Made by a program: the position numbers and the translations under genes
Assembly (NCBI RefSeq): GCF_000252125.1
Contig: NZ_AHKF01000032.1
Span: 30,002 to 94,001 of the forward strand
Length of the DNA stretch: 64,000 bases
From: Flavobacterium frigoris PS1
GTDB taxonomy: Bacteria > Bacteroidota > Bacteroidia > Flavobacteriales > Flavobacteriaceae
Reading direction: 5' to 3'
Notes under the pieces: model-generated
What the model was told of the DNA's origin: nothing
Database searches by the model: none
What the model saw: only the letters and a program-made list of their open reading frames with translations
Part shown: in pieces, positions 9,362 through 18,139 of the stretch
Numbering within the stretch: position 1 is the stretch's first letter
How the letters are laid out: every line of letters begins with the position of its first letter

Positions 9362-9843
9362 AAAAAACAATAATTATACTTAGTTTACTTATCCTTGTTG
9401 GATGTAAATCCAAAAAAGCGCAAGTAATACTACCTGAGGAACCTACAATAGAAAAATTCGCGCTTTCAGAAGTTGATTCTAATCTAAAGAACAAGGCATA
9501 CGAATTGGGAAAAAGAATGCTGATGACCTGCAATACGTCAAAGTTCAAACCGTATGATGAAAGTGAAGCTACAGCATCCGTAATTAACAACATTACAGAA
9601 GAAAGGTTATCCAAAACCTGTGCGAAATACAGACAGCGTTATGGTACTTTTAAAGACCTTCAATTAGTAGAAATCTTTAAAAACAATATTGAAAGAACAA
9701 CTATTTTTCGATATAAAGCTTTATATACTAAGAAAATAGCAAATAAAGAACTACGCGTATTCATGAATGAAGAGAATAAACTTTCTTCCTTAAAAACATT
9801 GGATTGGATTGATCTTTATGATAATCTAATCATTGAAAATTAG
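9358..9843 (+). CDS. Lipoprotein of unknown function, coupled to the M23 peptidase
   Basis: A 161-residue lipoprotein: signal MKKTIIILSLLILVGC with lipobox LVGC and a following KSKK. The mature part has two Cys residues (TCNTSKF and SKTCAKYRQRYG) and a mixed alpha/beta composition that ends in a Trp-Ile-Asp-Leu-Tyr segment. I recognise no family. The 4-base overlap with the M23 gene suggests linked expression and possibly a shared envelope role; that is inference. Confidence 0.8.
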   Translation: MKKTIIILSLLILVGCKSKKAQVILPEEPTIEKFALSEVDSNLKNKAYELGKRMLMTCNTSKFKPYDESEATASVINNITEERLSKTCAKYRQRYGTFKDLQLVEIFKNNIERTTIFRYKALYTKKIANKELRVFMNEENKLSSLKTLDWIDLYDNLIIEN

Positions 9844-9918
9844 ACCTTTTTTATGGGATAATTCACTCTCAAAATAGGTTTTCACATCTTCTAATTAAAC
9901 TCACTTAAATTTAAAATC

Positions 9919-9969
9919 AAAATGATAAACATCCCTGCAGGCTCATCCTGAAGGGATGTTTATCATTTT
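9919..9969 (+). repeat. Long near-perfect hairpin
   Basis: An 18-base perfect inverted repeat (9919-9936 with 9952-9969; core AAACATCCCT / AGGGATGTTT). The inner CAGG and CCTG can pair across a CTCAT loop, giving about 22 pairs in all. It lies 76 bases after the lipoprotein stop with no strong T tract after the stem. It could be a bidirectional terminator or a small dispersed palindromic repeat. Confidence 0.65.
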
Positions 9970-10129
9970 AAGTTTACAAAGATCAACTACAGAACGCTAT
10001 TTTTAGATAAAAAACGTTAATTGGCAGTCTTCTAAAACAGTAAATTATACAACTTTTATTTCCCATTGTGTAAGTCTTATTGTTGAAAATAGCGCAACTT
10101 TTACATAATTCTATTTAAAAAGAAATAAT

Positions 10130-10726
10130 TTGAAATTATATATTAAATACATGGTCAGTAATCGCTGTAAAATGGCAGTGAAAGAAGAGTTGAAAAAACT
10201 CGGATTGCATTTTATTGTAGTCGATTTAGGGGAGGTAGATGTCATGGAGGTTATTTCTATGTCGCAACGTGAGCTCCTAAAAAAGGGACTTCTTGAAGCG
10301 GGTTTTGAATTAATGGATGATAAAAAATCCATGCTTATAGAAAAGATCAAAAATGTAATTATTGAAATGGTTCATCATTCTGATGAAGTAATCAAAGTTA
10401 ATTTTTCTATTTATATAAGTGAAAAGCTAAATCACGATTACACATATCTGTCTAACTTATTTTCAGAAGTTCAAGGGACAACGATTGAGCGATTTATTAT
10501 TTCCCACAAAACAGAACGCGTAAAGGAGTTGATTATATACGGAGAGCACAATATTACTGAAATCGCTTGGAAAATGGGTTACAGCAGTGTAGCGCATTTA
10601 TCAAGTCAATTTAAAAAGGTTACCGGCCTCTCCCCTTCACATTTCAAAAACATGAAAGATAAAAGACGTTGTCCTATTGAAGAGATAGGAACCGAAAGCA
10701 ATATCAACCGAAACAACGAGAATTAA
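10130..10726 (+). CDS. AraC family regulator with an HMA-like N-terminal domain
   Basis: A 198-residue DNA-binding protein. Residues ~95-185 form an AraC-type double helix-turn-helix: TIERFIISHKTERVKELI, then EIAWKMGYSSVAHLSSQFKK and GLSPSHFK. The first ~75 residues resemble a heavy-metal-associated ferredoxin-like fold (LYIKYMVSNRC, then a long helix and LHFIVVDLGEVDV). Related Bacteroidota proteins read MVCNRC there; here the first Cys is Ser, so one ligand of a CxxC-type site is missing. I chose the TTG at 10130 because it keeps the first strand of that fold; the ATG at 10151 would remove it. The hybrid kinase gene starts 15 bases downstream, so the two are probably co-transcribed. Confidence 0.85.
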   Translation: MKLYIKYMVSNRCKMAVKEELKKLGLHFIVVDLGEVDVMEVISMSQRELLKKGLLEAGFELMDDKKSMLIEKIKNVIIEMVHHSDEVIKVNFSIYISEKLNHDYTYLSNLFSEVQGTTIERFIISHKTERVKELIIYGEHNITEIAWKMGYSSVAHLSSQFKKVTGLSPSHFKNMKDKRRCPIEEIGTESNINRNNEN

Positions 10727-10741
10727 AACTCTGAAGCGATC

Positions 10742-13700
10742 ATGAAGTTACTCTCACAAAAAAAATTTCAACTTTACTATATTCTTGTTGCTGTTATATT
10801 GGCGGCTGTTTTGGCAATTTTTTATTACAATAATCTAAAAGTACAAGCAACCAGCGATTCTACGGAGCTTGCACAGGAAATATTGCGTAAAAATGATAAC
10901 GTCCTTTTAGACATTCTTGATATAGAAACGGGTACAAGAGGGTATATCATATCGGACGACAACCTTTTCCTTGAAACTTTTAACAATGCAGTAAAAGCTT
11001 TGAATAGTAACTTAGCCGCTTTGTCAATGCTTACAAAGGATAATCCTAAACAGTCTGAGCAGATAGCCTCTTTGAAAATAAAAACAGCTGAAAAACTAAT
11101 TCTGATTAGAAAATTGCTAGATGACCGAAACACAAACTTATTAAACGAGGATGAAAAAATAGAGATTCTTAACCACGGAAAAGTTGTCACTGACGAAATA
11201 AAGGATATAATTTCAGATGTCAATTATGATGAATATAACTCTCTTAAACAGAGAAAAATAGAAAATGAAAACAGCAGTAGAAATGCAGAAATACTCTTTT
11301 TCTTACTCTTAATTTTGATATTTGTAATATTTACCTTAGTCGTAATTATAGTAAAAAATTTAAAAGTTAGAAATGATGAGTTGGAAGCCTTTACTACTTC
11401 CCAAAAGTTACTTTCCAATTATTCACTTAGTCTGATTGAAGCGAGCAAAGATCCATTGGTTACCATAAACATAAATGGCCAGATTACCGGGATGAATGAG
11501 GCAACAGTTACAATAACCGGCGTAGATCGTAAAAAACTGATTGGTTCCTCTTTCCTGGAATATTTCACGGAGCCACATATGGCCCAAGAAGTTTATCAGG
11601 AGGTGTTCGCAAAAGGATTCGTGTCTGATTCGCCTCTTACGATCCGCCACAAAGATGGAAAATTAACTGATGTTTTATTTAACGGATCAATTTACAAAGA
11701 TGATAAGGGTAATGTATTGGGTATTGTAATTGTGGCCCGTGATATTGCTGAACAGAAATGGGCAATGGATTTACGAATTGCTAACAGAGAGCTTGCTTTC
11801 CAAAATAATGAGAAAGAAAAAAGAGCAGCCGAATTAGTCATTGCAAACCACGAACTTGCTTTCCAAAATACGGTTAAAGAAAAACGTGCTGCCGAGTTAA
11901 TAATAGCCAATGAAGAACTCCTTTTTCAACACGATGAAAAAGAGAAACGGGCAGCTGAACTATACCTAGCCAATGAAGAACTTATGTTTCAAACTGGAGA
12001 AAAAGAGAAAAGAGCGGCTGAATTAGCTATTGCAGGCATCGAACTTGATTTTCAGAACAAAGAGAGAGAGAAACGTGAAATTGTAAATAAAGAGCTCAAA
12101 TCACTTGGTGACTCCGCAAAATTAGCTTCGCAATACTCCTTGAGTTTAATAGAGGCCAGTCGTGATCCTTTGGTGACAATTAGTACAGAAGGTAAAATTA
12201 CCGACATGAATGAGGCTACAGTAAAAATCACGGGATTAGAAAGAGACAAACTTCTAAACTCTGATTTTTTCACCTATTTTACTGATCCGCAAATGGCTCG
12301 AGAAGTTTATCAAGAAGTTTTTGCCAAAGGATCTGTATCGGATTCTCCTCTAACCCTTAGACACAAGGACGGTAAATTAACAGATGTTTTATTTAATGGG
12401 TCCGTTTATAAAGATGAACATGGAAATGTTCTTGGTGTAGTGGTTGTAGCCAGAGATATTACAGATCAAAAAGTAATTGAAACAGAACTGATTGAAGCAA
12501 AAGTTTTTGCTGAATTGGCAACCGGCATTGCAGAAGAGGAAAAAAGGAATGCAGAATATGCTGCCTTAATTGCCGAAAATGCAGTTAAAGCAAAACAGCA
12601 ATTTTTGTCAAATATGAGCCATGAAATACGGACTCCTATGAATGCCATTATCGGATTTACAAAAGTGGTGTTAAAGACAGACTTGTCTGAGAAACAAAAA
12701 GAATATTTGAGTGCCATAAAAATGAGTGGTGATGCACTAATTGTACTAATTAACGATATTCTTGATTTAGCAAAAGTAGATGCGGGAAAGATGACTTTTG
12801 AAAAAATACCTTTTAAACTAAAATCTTCGATTTCATCGATGCTTCATCTGTTTGAAACAAAAATTCAAGAGAAAAATTTAAAATTAATAACAGAATATGA
12901 CCCTAATATTCCTCCAATAATAATAGGAGATCCAGTTCGATTACACCAGATTATTTTAAATTTAGTCAGTAATGCCGTGAAATTCACCTCTAAAGGAAAA
13001 ATCACCGTAGCTGTTCGTCTTGTTCAAGAAGACGCTGAAAATGCCATCATAGAATTTGCTGTTACTGATACCGGTATTGGAATTCCAGAAGAAAAGTTAC
13101 TGACAATATTTGACAATTTTCAACAAGCTTCCAGCGGAACGTCAAGGATTTATGGAGGAACTGGATTAGGCCTTGCAATTGTAAAACAATTAGTGGAACC
13201 TCAAGGCGGTGCAATAGATGTTATTAGTGAAGTTGGAGTGGGAACTACTTTTAGTTTTAGACTTAAATTTGAAAAAACTGACCTAGAGGCAGAATTAGAT
13301 ACAGAAATCCTCGAATTAGACTCTGAAGTTAAAAACATAAAAGTATTAGTTGTTGAAGATATTGCATTGAACCAGCTATTAATGAAAACGCTTTTGGATG
13401 ATTTTGGATTTGAACGAGACATCGCAGAAAACGGAAAAATAGCCATCGAAAAACTAAAAAACAAAGAGTACGATGTCATTTTGATGGATTTACAAATGCC
13501 GGTAATGAATGGTTTTGAATCTACAGAATATATTAGAAAAACATTAAATTCGCAAATACCTATTATTGCTTTAACAGCTGATGTAACAACAGTAGATTTG
13601 GCAAAATGTAAGGCTGTTGGAATGAACGATTATATTGCAAAACCTGTTGATGAACGATTATTGTATAGTAAAATAATAAATATTGTTAGAAAGACTTCAA

Positions 13701-14104
13701 TCCTAAAATCTGATCAACTTAAAAGAAAAGATATGCAGAAAAAACAAAAATGTATAGACTTGGAATATTTGACCGTGCGAACGAAATCAAATCCAAAATT
13801 AATGATGGAAATGATAGCTGCATATTTGCAACAAACACCTCCGTTAATAAATGCAATGAGACAAAGTTTGCAGAACAAAGATTGGGCATTACTAAAATCA
13901 TCTGTTCATAAGATGATTCCATCCTTTTCAATAATGGGGTTGAGTCCAGAATTTGAAGATATGGCTAAAAAAGTACAAGACTCTGCTACAGCCCATGAAA
14001 ACATGGACGAAATAAATAATTTAGTTTTACAGCTAGAAAACATCTGTAATCAAGCCTGTACAGAATTAGAAATAGAATTTAATAATATCAAAAATATAAA
14101 CTAA
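10742..14104 (+). CDS. CHASE3/PAS/PAS hybrid sensor histidine kinase with REC and HPt domains
   Basis: A 1120-residue inner-membrane phosphorelay kinase. Order: membrane helix (~12-28), CHASE3-like extracytoplasmic helical domain with ETGTRGYIISDDN, membrane helix (~182-205), PAS1 (~220-340), a coiled coil of 21-residue repeats (~340-460), PAS2 (~465-580, close to PAS1), HisKA with MSHEIRTPMNAIIGF (His near 627), HATPase_c with NAVKF, DTGIGIP and GGTGLGLAI, a receiver domain with phospho-acceptor context LMDLQMPVMNG, and a C-terminal HPt-like helical domain with SSVHKMIPSF. PAS1 and PAS2 share long near-identical runs, which suggests internal duplication. The stop overlaps the next gene's ATG by one base. 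The signal is unknown; neighbours suggest stress or envelope sensing. Confidence 0.95.
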   Translation: MKLLSQKKFQLYYILVAVILAAVLAIFYYNNLKVQATSDSTELAQEILRKNDNVLLDILDIETGTRGYIISDDNLFLETFNNAVKALNSNLAALSMLTKDNPKQSEQIASLKIKTAEKLILIRKLLDDRNTNLLNEDEKIEILNHGKVVTDEIKDIISDVNYDEYNSLKQRKIENENSSRNAEILFFLLLILIFVIFTLVVIIVKNLKVRNDELEAFTTSQKLLSNYSLSLIEASKDPLVTININGQITGMNEATVTITGVDRKKLIGSSFLEYFTEPHMAQEVYQEVFAKGFVSDSPLTIRHKDGKLTDVLFNGSIYKDDKGNVLGIVIVARDIAEQKWAMDLRIANRELAFQNNEKEKRAAELVIANHELAFQNTVKEKRAAELIIANEELLFQHDEKEKRAAELYLANEELMFQTGEKEKRAAELAIAGIELDFQNKEREKREIVNKELKSLGDSAKLASQYSLSLIEASRDPLVTISTEGKITDMNEATVKITGLERDKLLNSDFFTYFTDPQMAREVYQEVFAKGSVSDSPLTLRHKDGKLTDVLFNGSVYKDEHGNVLGVVVVARDITDQKVIETELIEAKVFAELATGIAEEEKRNAEYAALIAENAVKAKQQFLSNMSHEIRTPMNAIIGFTKVVLKTDLSEKQKEYLSAIKMSGDALIVLINDILDLAKVDAGKMTFEKIPFKLKSSISSMLHLFETKIQEKNLKLITEYDPNIPPIIIGDPVRLHQIILNLVSNAVKFTSKGKITVAVRLVQEDAENAIIEFAVTDTGIGIPEEKLLTIFDNFQQASSGTSRIYGGTGLGLAIVKQLVEPQGGAIDVISEVGVGTTFSFRLKFEKTDLEAELDTEILELDSEVKNIKVLVVEDIALNQLLMKTLLDDFGFERDIAENGKIAIEKLKNKEYDVILMDLQMPVMNGFESTEYIRKTLNSQIPIIALTADVTTVDLAKCKAVGMNDYIAKPVDERLLYSKIINIVRKTSILKSDQLKRKDMQKKQKCIDLEYLTVRTKSNPKLMMEMIAAYLQQTPPLINAMRQSLQNKDWALLKSSVHKMIPSFSIMGLSPEFEDMAKKVQDSATAHENMDEINNLVLQLENICNQACTELEIEFNNIKNIN
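11776..12081 (+). repeat. 21-residue coiled-coil repeats inside the hybrid kinase
   Basis: About five tandem units of the pattern RAAELxIANxELxFQ followed by xxEKEK, i.e. 63-base units, between the two PAS domains. Adjacent units differ in sequence, so this is an old array. The same unit occurs in the ATPase-less kinase-like gene at 23877-24680. Confidence 0.8.
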
Positions 14105-14541
14105 TGAAAAGCGATAGCAAAACAACAATATTTTTAGTAGATGATGATGCCGTTTTTTTAAAATCATTAGAAATAGAGTTTATACATAACACAGAATATA
14201 TTGTTGAAACATTTGCAACTGGCGAACTCTGTTTAGCCAAAGTAGCAAAAATAAAACCTGATGTAATTATTCTTGATTATCAACTGGATGGAATAGATAA
14301 AGAAGCGATGAATGGAATACAAACTTTAGATAAAATAAAGGAATTCGATCCTGAAATCCCAGTAATAATGTTGTCTTCACAAGACAAAATTGAAGTAGCC
14401 GTCAGCTGTATGCACCACAAAGCTTTTGATTATGTCGTAAAAAGCGAGACTGCTTTTTTAAGACTGCAAAAAAACATTGCGGCATTTTTCCATTTCGAAA
14501 AAATAGAAAAAGAATTAAACTGGTATATGACCCGAATGTAA
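14104..14541 (+). CDS. Single-domain response regulator
   Basis: A 145-residue receiver-domain protein with no output domain. Visible: the acidic pair LVDDDAVF at the N-terminus, the phospho-acceptor context VIILDYQLDG (Asp near 55), the conserved Ser/Thr position in PVIMLSSQDK, and Lys in YVVKSETAF. It overlaps the hybrid kinase stop by one base, so it is translationally coupled and very probably its partner. Single-domain regulators usually act by protein contact or as phosphate sinks. A strong terminator follows. Confidence 0.92.
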   Translation: MKSDSKTTIFLVDDDAVFLKSLEIEFIHNTEYIVETFATGELCLAKVAKIKPDVIILDYQLDGIDKEAMNGIQTLDKIKEFDPEIPVIMLSSQDKIEVAVSCMHHKAFDYVVKSETAFLRLQKNIAAFFHFEKIEKELNWYMTRM

Positions 14542-14577
14542 GCTTCTGCCTATTTTAACACTGAGAAAGCAAATTAT

Positions 14578-14620
14578 AAAAAGAGCGATTTTCATCATTA
14601 GATGAAAATCGCTCTTTTTT
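14578..14620 (+). terminator. Terminator ending the kinase operon
   Basis: Perfect 19-base arms (core AGAGCGATTTTCATC / GATGAAAATCGCTCT) with a 4-base loop ATTA and a following T tract. Confidence 0.93.
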
Positions 14621-14753
14621 ATTGAACAAAAAACACTATTAACAGTAAGAAGTGTCAATGTCATAACTTTAAAAGACAATAGAGCAATAATTTAGCCATT
14701 AAACGCCTCAACTTTGAAATGTGATAAATAAATCACAATACAAATAAAAAATT

Positions 14754-15584
14754 ATGAAGATATTAAAAAGAATTCCGGTCTTAGCAGTGCTTTTGGTCGG
14801 CTTAATGACGAATTGTAGCAATGATTCGGATTCAAGCTCTCTATCAGTTGCAAATTCAACTTATGAGACGACCGCCTTAAATTCACAAAAGTCTTCAACT
14901 GACCAACCCAATTCAGGCTCGAAAAGCGGCCAAACCTTGGATCTAGTAAATCTTGGTGTTGCAGCTAACTTTGCTATACTTTCAAAAACAGGAATAACCG
15001 ATGTGTATAAATCGGCAATTACAGGTGATGTTGGTGCAAGTCCAATTACAGGAGCCGCTATTCTTTTAAAATGTGATGAAGTAACTGGTACCATATTTTC
15101 AGTTGATGCTGCAGGACCTGCTTGCAAAATAACTGATGCTTCACGTCTAACTACAGCTGTAGGTGACATGCAAATTGCTTATGATAATGCTGCAGGACGA
15201 CTAAACCCAGACTTTTTAAATTTAGGGGCTGGAACTATCGGTGGAAAAACTCTTACACCAGGTTTATATAAATGGACAAGTACATTAAACATCCCTACAG
15301 ATATCACCATTTCAGGTAGCTCAACTGATGTTTGGATTTTCCAAGTTGCAGGAAACCTGAATATGAGTTCTGCAGTTAGAATAACTTTAGCCGGAGGTGC
15401 ACAAGCCAAAAATATTTTCTGGCAAACAGCTGGTGCAGTTACGCTAGGATCAACTAGCCATTTTGAAGGAAATATATTAAGTCAAACTGGTATAAATATG
15501 AAAACAGCCGCTTCAATAAACGGAAGAATGATGGCACAAACAGCAGTTACACTACAAATGAATACCGTTACCATACCACAATAA
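14754..15584 (+). CDS. Ice-binding family (DUF3494) lipoprotein
   Basis: A 276-residue secreted lipoprotein: signal peptide MKILKRIPVLAVLLVGLMTNC with lipobox MTNC, then a ~45-residue Ser/Thr-rich linker. The DUF3494 ice-binding domain follows: DLGVAANFAILSKTGITDV-type start (here LVNLGVAANFAIL), ITGDVGASP, TLTPGLYKW, DVWIFQVAGNL, GGAQAKNIFWQ and the final beta-solenoid strands GRMMAQTAVTL. Characterised members bind ice, limiting recrystallisation or attaching cells to ice. The lipid anchor suggests surface display. It has its own upstream region and terminator. A second DUF3494 protein lies at 25072. Family call is strong; ice activity is not tested. Confidence 0.92.
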   Translation: MKILKRIPVLAVLLVGLMTNCSNDSDSSSLSVANSTYETTALNSQKSSTDQPNSGSKSGQTLDLVNLGVAANFAILSKTGITDVYKSAITGDVGASPITGAAILLKCDEVTGTIFSVDAAGPACKITDASRLTTAVGDMQIAYDNAAGRLNPDFLNLGAGTIGGKTLTPGLYKWTSTLNIPTDITISGSSTDVWIFQVAGNLNMSSAVRITLAGGAQAKNIFWQTAGAVTLGSTSHFEGNILSQTGINMKTAASINGRMMAQTAVTLQMNTVTIPQ

Positions 15585-15610
15585 ATCTAGAACTCGTTTT
15601 AGAAACGTAA

Positions 15611-15647
15611 AAAACGCTGCAAGTCATATAGCTTGCAGCGTTTTTTT
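15611..15647 (+). terminator. Terminator after ice-binding protein 1
   Basis: AAACGCTGCAAG pairs with CTTGCAGCGTTT around TCATATAG, followed by T residues. Confidence 0.92.
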
Positions 15648-15826
15648 ATGGTAAAAACGAATAGTAACATTCGTAAATGTGGGAATCATGAAAGCTTTTC
15701 CTAAAACAATATAAAACAAACTCGGACTAAGTCCTCTATCTTTGATAGCATAAGCACAGACCTATTGATAATGAGTGAATTATTGACAGATTCAGCTTTC
15801 TCTTTTATAAATTAAAATTAAACACT

Positions 15827-17191
15827 ATGGCTATTCAAACAACAAACCCAGCAACAAATAAAGTAGTAAAATCATTTGATGAAATGACTGATCAGCAAGT
15901 ACAAGAAGCTATTGCTGTTTCTGACAAAACTTTTAATGAATGGAAAAATACCAGTTATGAACAACGTGCAGCCCTACTTCATAATGTTGCAAAATTAATG
16001 CGTGATAGAAAAAGTGAACTTTCTAAATTAATTACATTGGAAATGGGTAAAATAATTTCCCAATCAGAAAGCGAAATTGATTTAAGTGCCAATATCCTTG
16101 ACTATTATGCCGATAATGGGGCTGAATTTTTAGCGGATAAAAAGCTAAGTCCCGAATCAGGGGAAGCCTTTATTAGGAATAGTCCGATAGGCGTTTTATT
16201 TGGTGTGATGCCCTGGAATTTTCCTTTTTACCAAGTAGTTCGTTTTGCAGCCCCTAATATTATGGTAGGAAATACAATTCTTTTAAAACATGCGTCAATA
16301 GTACCGCAATGTGCTATAGCTATAGAAAAAATATTTATAGAGGCTGGTGCAGCAGAAGGACTTTACACTAACCTAATGATTTCTGGCAAAAGAAGTTCCG
16401 CTTTGATCAGTGATACAAGAATCAAAGGCGTGTCATTAACTGGAAGTGAAGCCGCTGGTGCAAGCGTAGCAGAATCAGCAGGTAAAAACTTAAAAAAATC
16501 AGTCCTTGAATTAGGCGGTAGTGATGCTTTTATAGTTTTGGAAGATGCAGATATTGATAATGCGGTCGAGATGGCTATTGTGGGTCGAATGAATAATAAC
16601 GGAGAAAGTTGTGTTGCATCGAAACGATTTATTGCAGTAGCTGCAATTGCCGATGAATTTCTAGAAAAATTCACTAAAAAAATAGCATCTCTTAAAGTTG
16701 GTGACCCAATGGATCCAGAGACCCAAGTTGGTCCTCTAAGTAGTGAAGACGCTTTGCTAAATATTTTGGACCAAGTTAAAAGATTTGAAAAAGCGGGGGC
16801 AAAAGTTTTAGTTGGCGGAAAAAGAGCTGCTGCTATTGGTGCTTACATGCAACCTACGCTTTTGACGAACCTAAAGAGAGGTGAACCTACTTTTTACGAG
16901 GAGTTATTTGGCCCAGTAGCATCGTTTTATAAAGTAAAAGACGAGCAAGAGGCTATCGACCTAGCTAATGATTCCCCGTTTGGACTAGGAGGTTCTATTT
17001 ACACTAAAGACATAAAAAAAGCGATCGAAATGGCAGATCAAATAGATACAGGAATGGTCTTTATTAATCAGCCTACTTCTACTAGTCCCGATTTACCTTT
17101 TGGAGGAACAAAGCGCTCTGGATACGGACGCGAACTATCTGAACTAGGTATAACTGAGTTTGTTAATAAAAAGTTGATTAGAGTTACTTAA
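15827..17191 (+). CDS. NAD(P)-dependent aldehyde dehydrogenase (succinate-semialdehyde dehydrogenase-like)
   Basis: A 454-residue soluble enzyme of the ALDH superfamily. Visible: the aldehyde-pocket segment GVMPWNFPFYQVVRFAAP, the catalytic Glu in LELGGSDAF, the catalytic Cys in NNGESCVASKRF, and the C-terminal dimerisation motif PFGGTKRSGYGRELS. The short N-terminus and the overall length match bacterial NAD-dependent succinate-semialdehyde dehydrogenases, which complete GABA degradation, but no GABA transaminase is adjacent, so the substrate is uncertain. All catalytic residues are present. It stands alone: a 240-base intergenic region precedes it and a long AT-rich gap follows. Confidence 0.92.
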   Translation: MAIQTTNPATNKVVKSFDEMTDQQVQEAIAVSDKTFNEWKNTSYEQRAALLHNVAKLMRDRKSELSKLITLEMGKIISQSESEIDLSANILDYYADNGAEFLADKKLSPESGEAFIRNSPIGVLFGVMPWNFPFYQVVRFAAPNIMVGNTILLKHASIVPQCAIAIEKIFIEAGAAEGLYTNLMISGKRSSALISDTRIKGVSLTGSEAAGASVAESAGKNLKKSVLELGGSDAFIVLEDADIDNAVEMAIVGRMNNNGESCVASKRFIAVAAIADEFLEKFTKKIASLKVGDPMDPETQVGPLSSEDALLNILDQVKRFEKAGAKVLVGGKRAAAIGAYMQPTLLTNLKRGEPTFYEELFGPVASFYKVKDEQEAIDLANDSPFGLGGSIYTKDIKKAIEMADQIDTGMVFINQPTSTSPDLPFGGTKRSGYGRELSELGITEFVNKKLIRVT

Positions 17192-17519
17192 ATCCTAAAA
17201 AAGTAGTGTTCCGCTAAACAAATAGCATTGATTTTTCTTTTAAGGAGTAACACATATTAAATTGTAATTATAAAAGTATTATCATTTTATTACTTGTAAT
17301 CCAATACGTAAATGATGTAACTTTTTACATAAATAATGTAAAACTTACTGACAACAAGTTCTTTAATTTTACACAGTGATAATCAATTGACTAAATATTT
17401 GCGAATAGCTCGCTTAAATAATTGTCAAATTATCCCAACCCATGCTTACAAATCAATTTTAGTAGAGATCAGCATGGCAAAAAATTAACGATCAAATTAA
17501 CAATTCAAAAAATCGAATT
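17192..17519. other. Gene-free AT-rich region
   Basis: 328 bases without a convincing gene. It is the leader region of the small-membrane-protein block and contains TAAATATTTG at 17392-17401, promoter-like but with the wrong spacing for TAnnTTTG. I see no terminator hairpin of note. Confidence 0.5.
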
Positions 17520-17714
17520 ATGAATCTTAAAAGAATCTTTGGTGCATTACTTACCGCCCTTGGTGTTGGTGCTCTTATTTATGCTGCCGTAGTTTTTACA
17601 AATACATCAGGAAGCAATCAAGATATTAAATCTCTAATTATTTACGGAATCCTTGGATTGATATTCTTTAGTTCGGGAATAAGCTTAGTACGTACAACAA
17701 AAGATGAATCCTAA
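17520..17714 (+). CDS. Small two-helix membrane protein
   Basis: A 64-residue protein. Helix 1 (IFGALLTALGVGALIYAAVV, about residues 6-25) and helix 2 (LIIYGILGLIFFSSGISLV, about 39-57) flank a short polar loop, with a charged C-terminus. I recognise it only as a type common in Flavobacterium stress clusters. The following gene encodes another protein of the same design. No function can be assigned. Confidence 0.78.
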   Translation: MNLKRIFGALLTALGVGALIYAAVVFTNTSGSNQDIKSLIIYGILGLIFFSSGISLVRTTKDES

Positions 17715-17808
17715 CTCAAGTCCACTTTTGTTTCACTTTTTTTGACTCAAAATAAAATTGAATTTCTTATAAAAAAAATCAATCTAAAATAACATTAAAA
17801 ATTATTAT

Positions 17809-18024
17809 ATGAACACAAAAACTGTAGGAATAGTAACAATAATTATTGGAGCAATCATGATTTTTTATACAGGCTTCAATTATGTAACAACCGAAAAAAT
17901 AGTCGACATAGGCCCTATAGAAATAAATAAAGAGAAATCTAATCCTGTACAATGGTCCCCAATAGTTGGTGTAATATTAGTCATTGGAGGTGTAGTACTT
18001 GTAACGCAAAGTAAAAAAAATTAG
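17809..18024 (+). CDS. Small two-helix membrane protein
   Basis: A 71-residue protein with helix 1 (VGIVTIIIGAIMIFYTGF, about residues 6-23) and helix 2 (WSPIVGVILVIGGVVLVT, about 49-66) separated by a ~25-residue polar segment containing VDIGPIEINKEK. It resembles DUF3185-type or similar small stress-associated membrane proteins, without certainty. It lies 94 bases after the previous small membrane gene and just before dps. Confidence 0.75.
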   Translation: MNTKTVGIVTIIIGAIMIFYTGFNYVTTEKIVDIGPIEINKEKSNPVQWSPIVGVILVIGGVVLVTQSKKN

Positions 18025-18139
18025 ACCAGGGTTGAAAACTACTTTACGCATTTTAAATTAAAATTGGCAGAAAAGCTTTCTTTAAAACAAGTATTATATT
18101 TCTGTCTAATCAATAATTAATATTAAATAAACAAAGATT

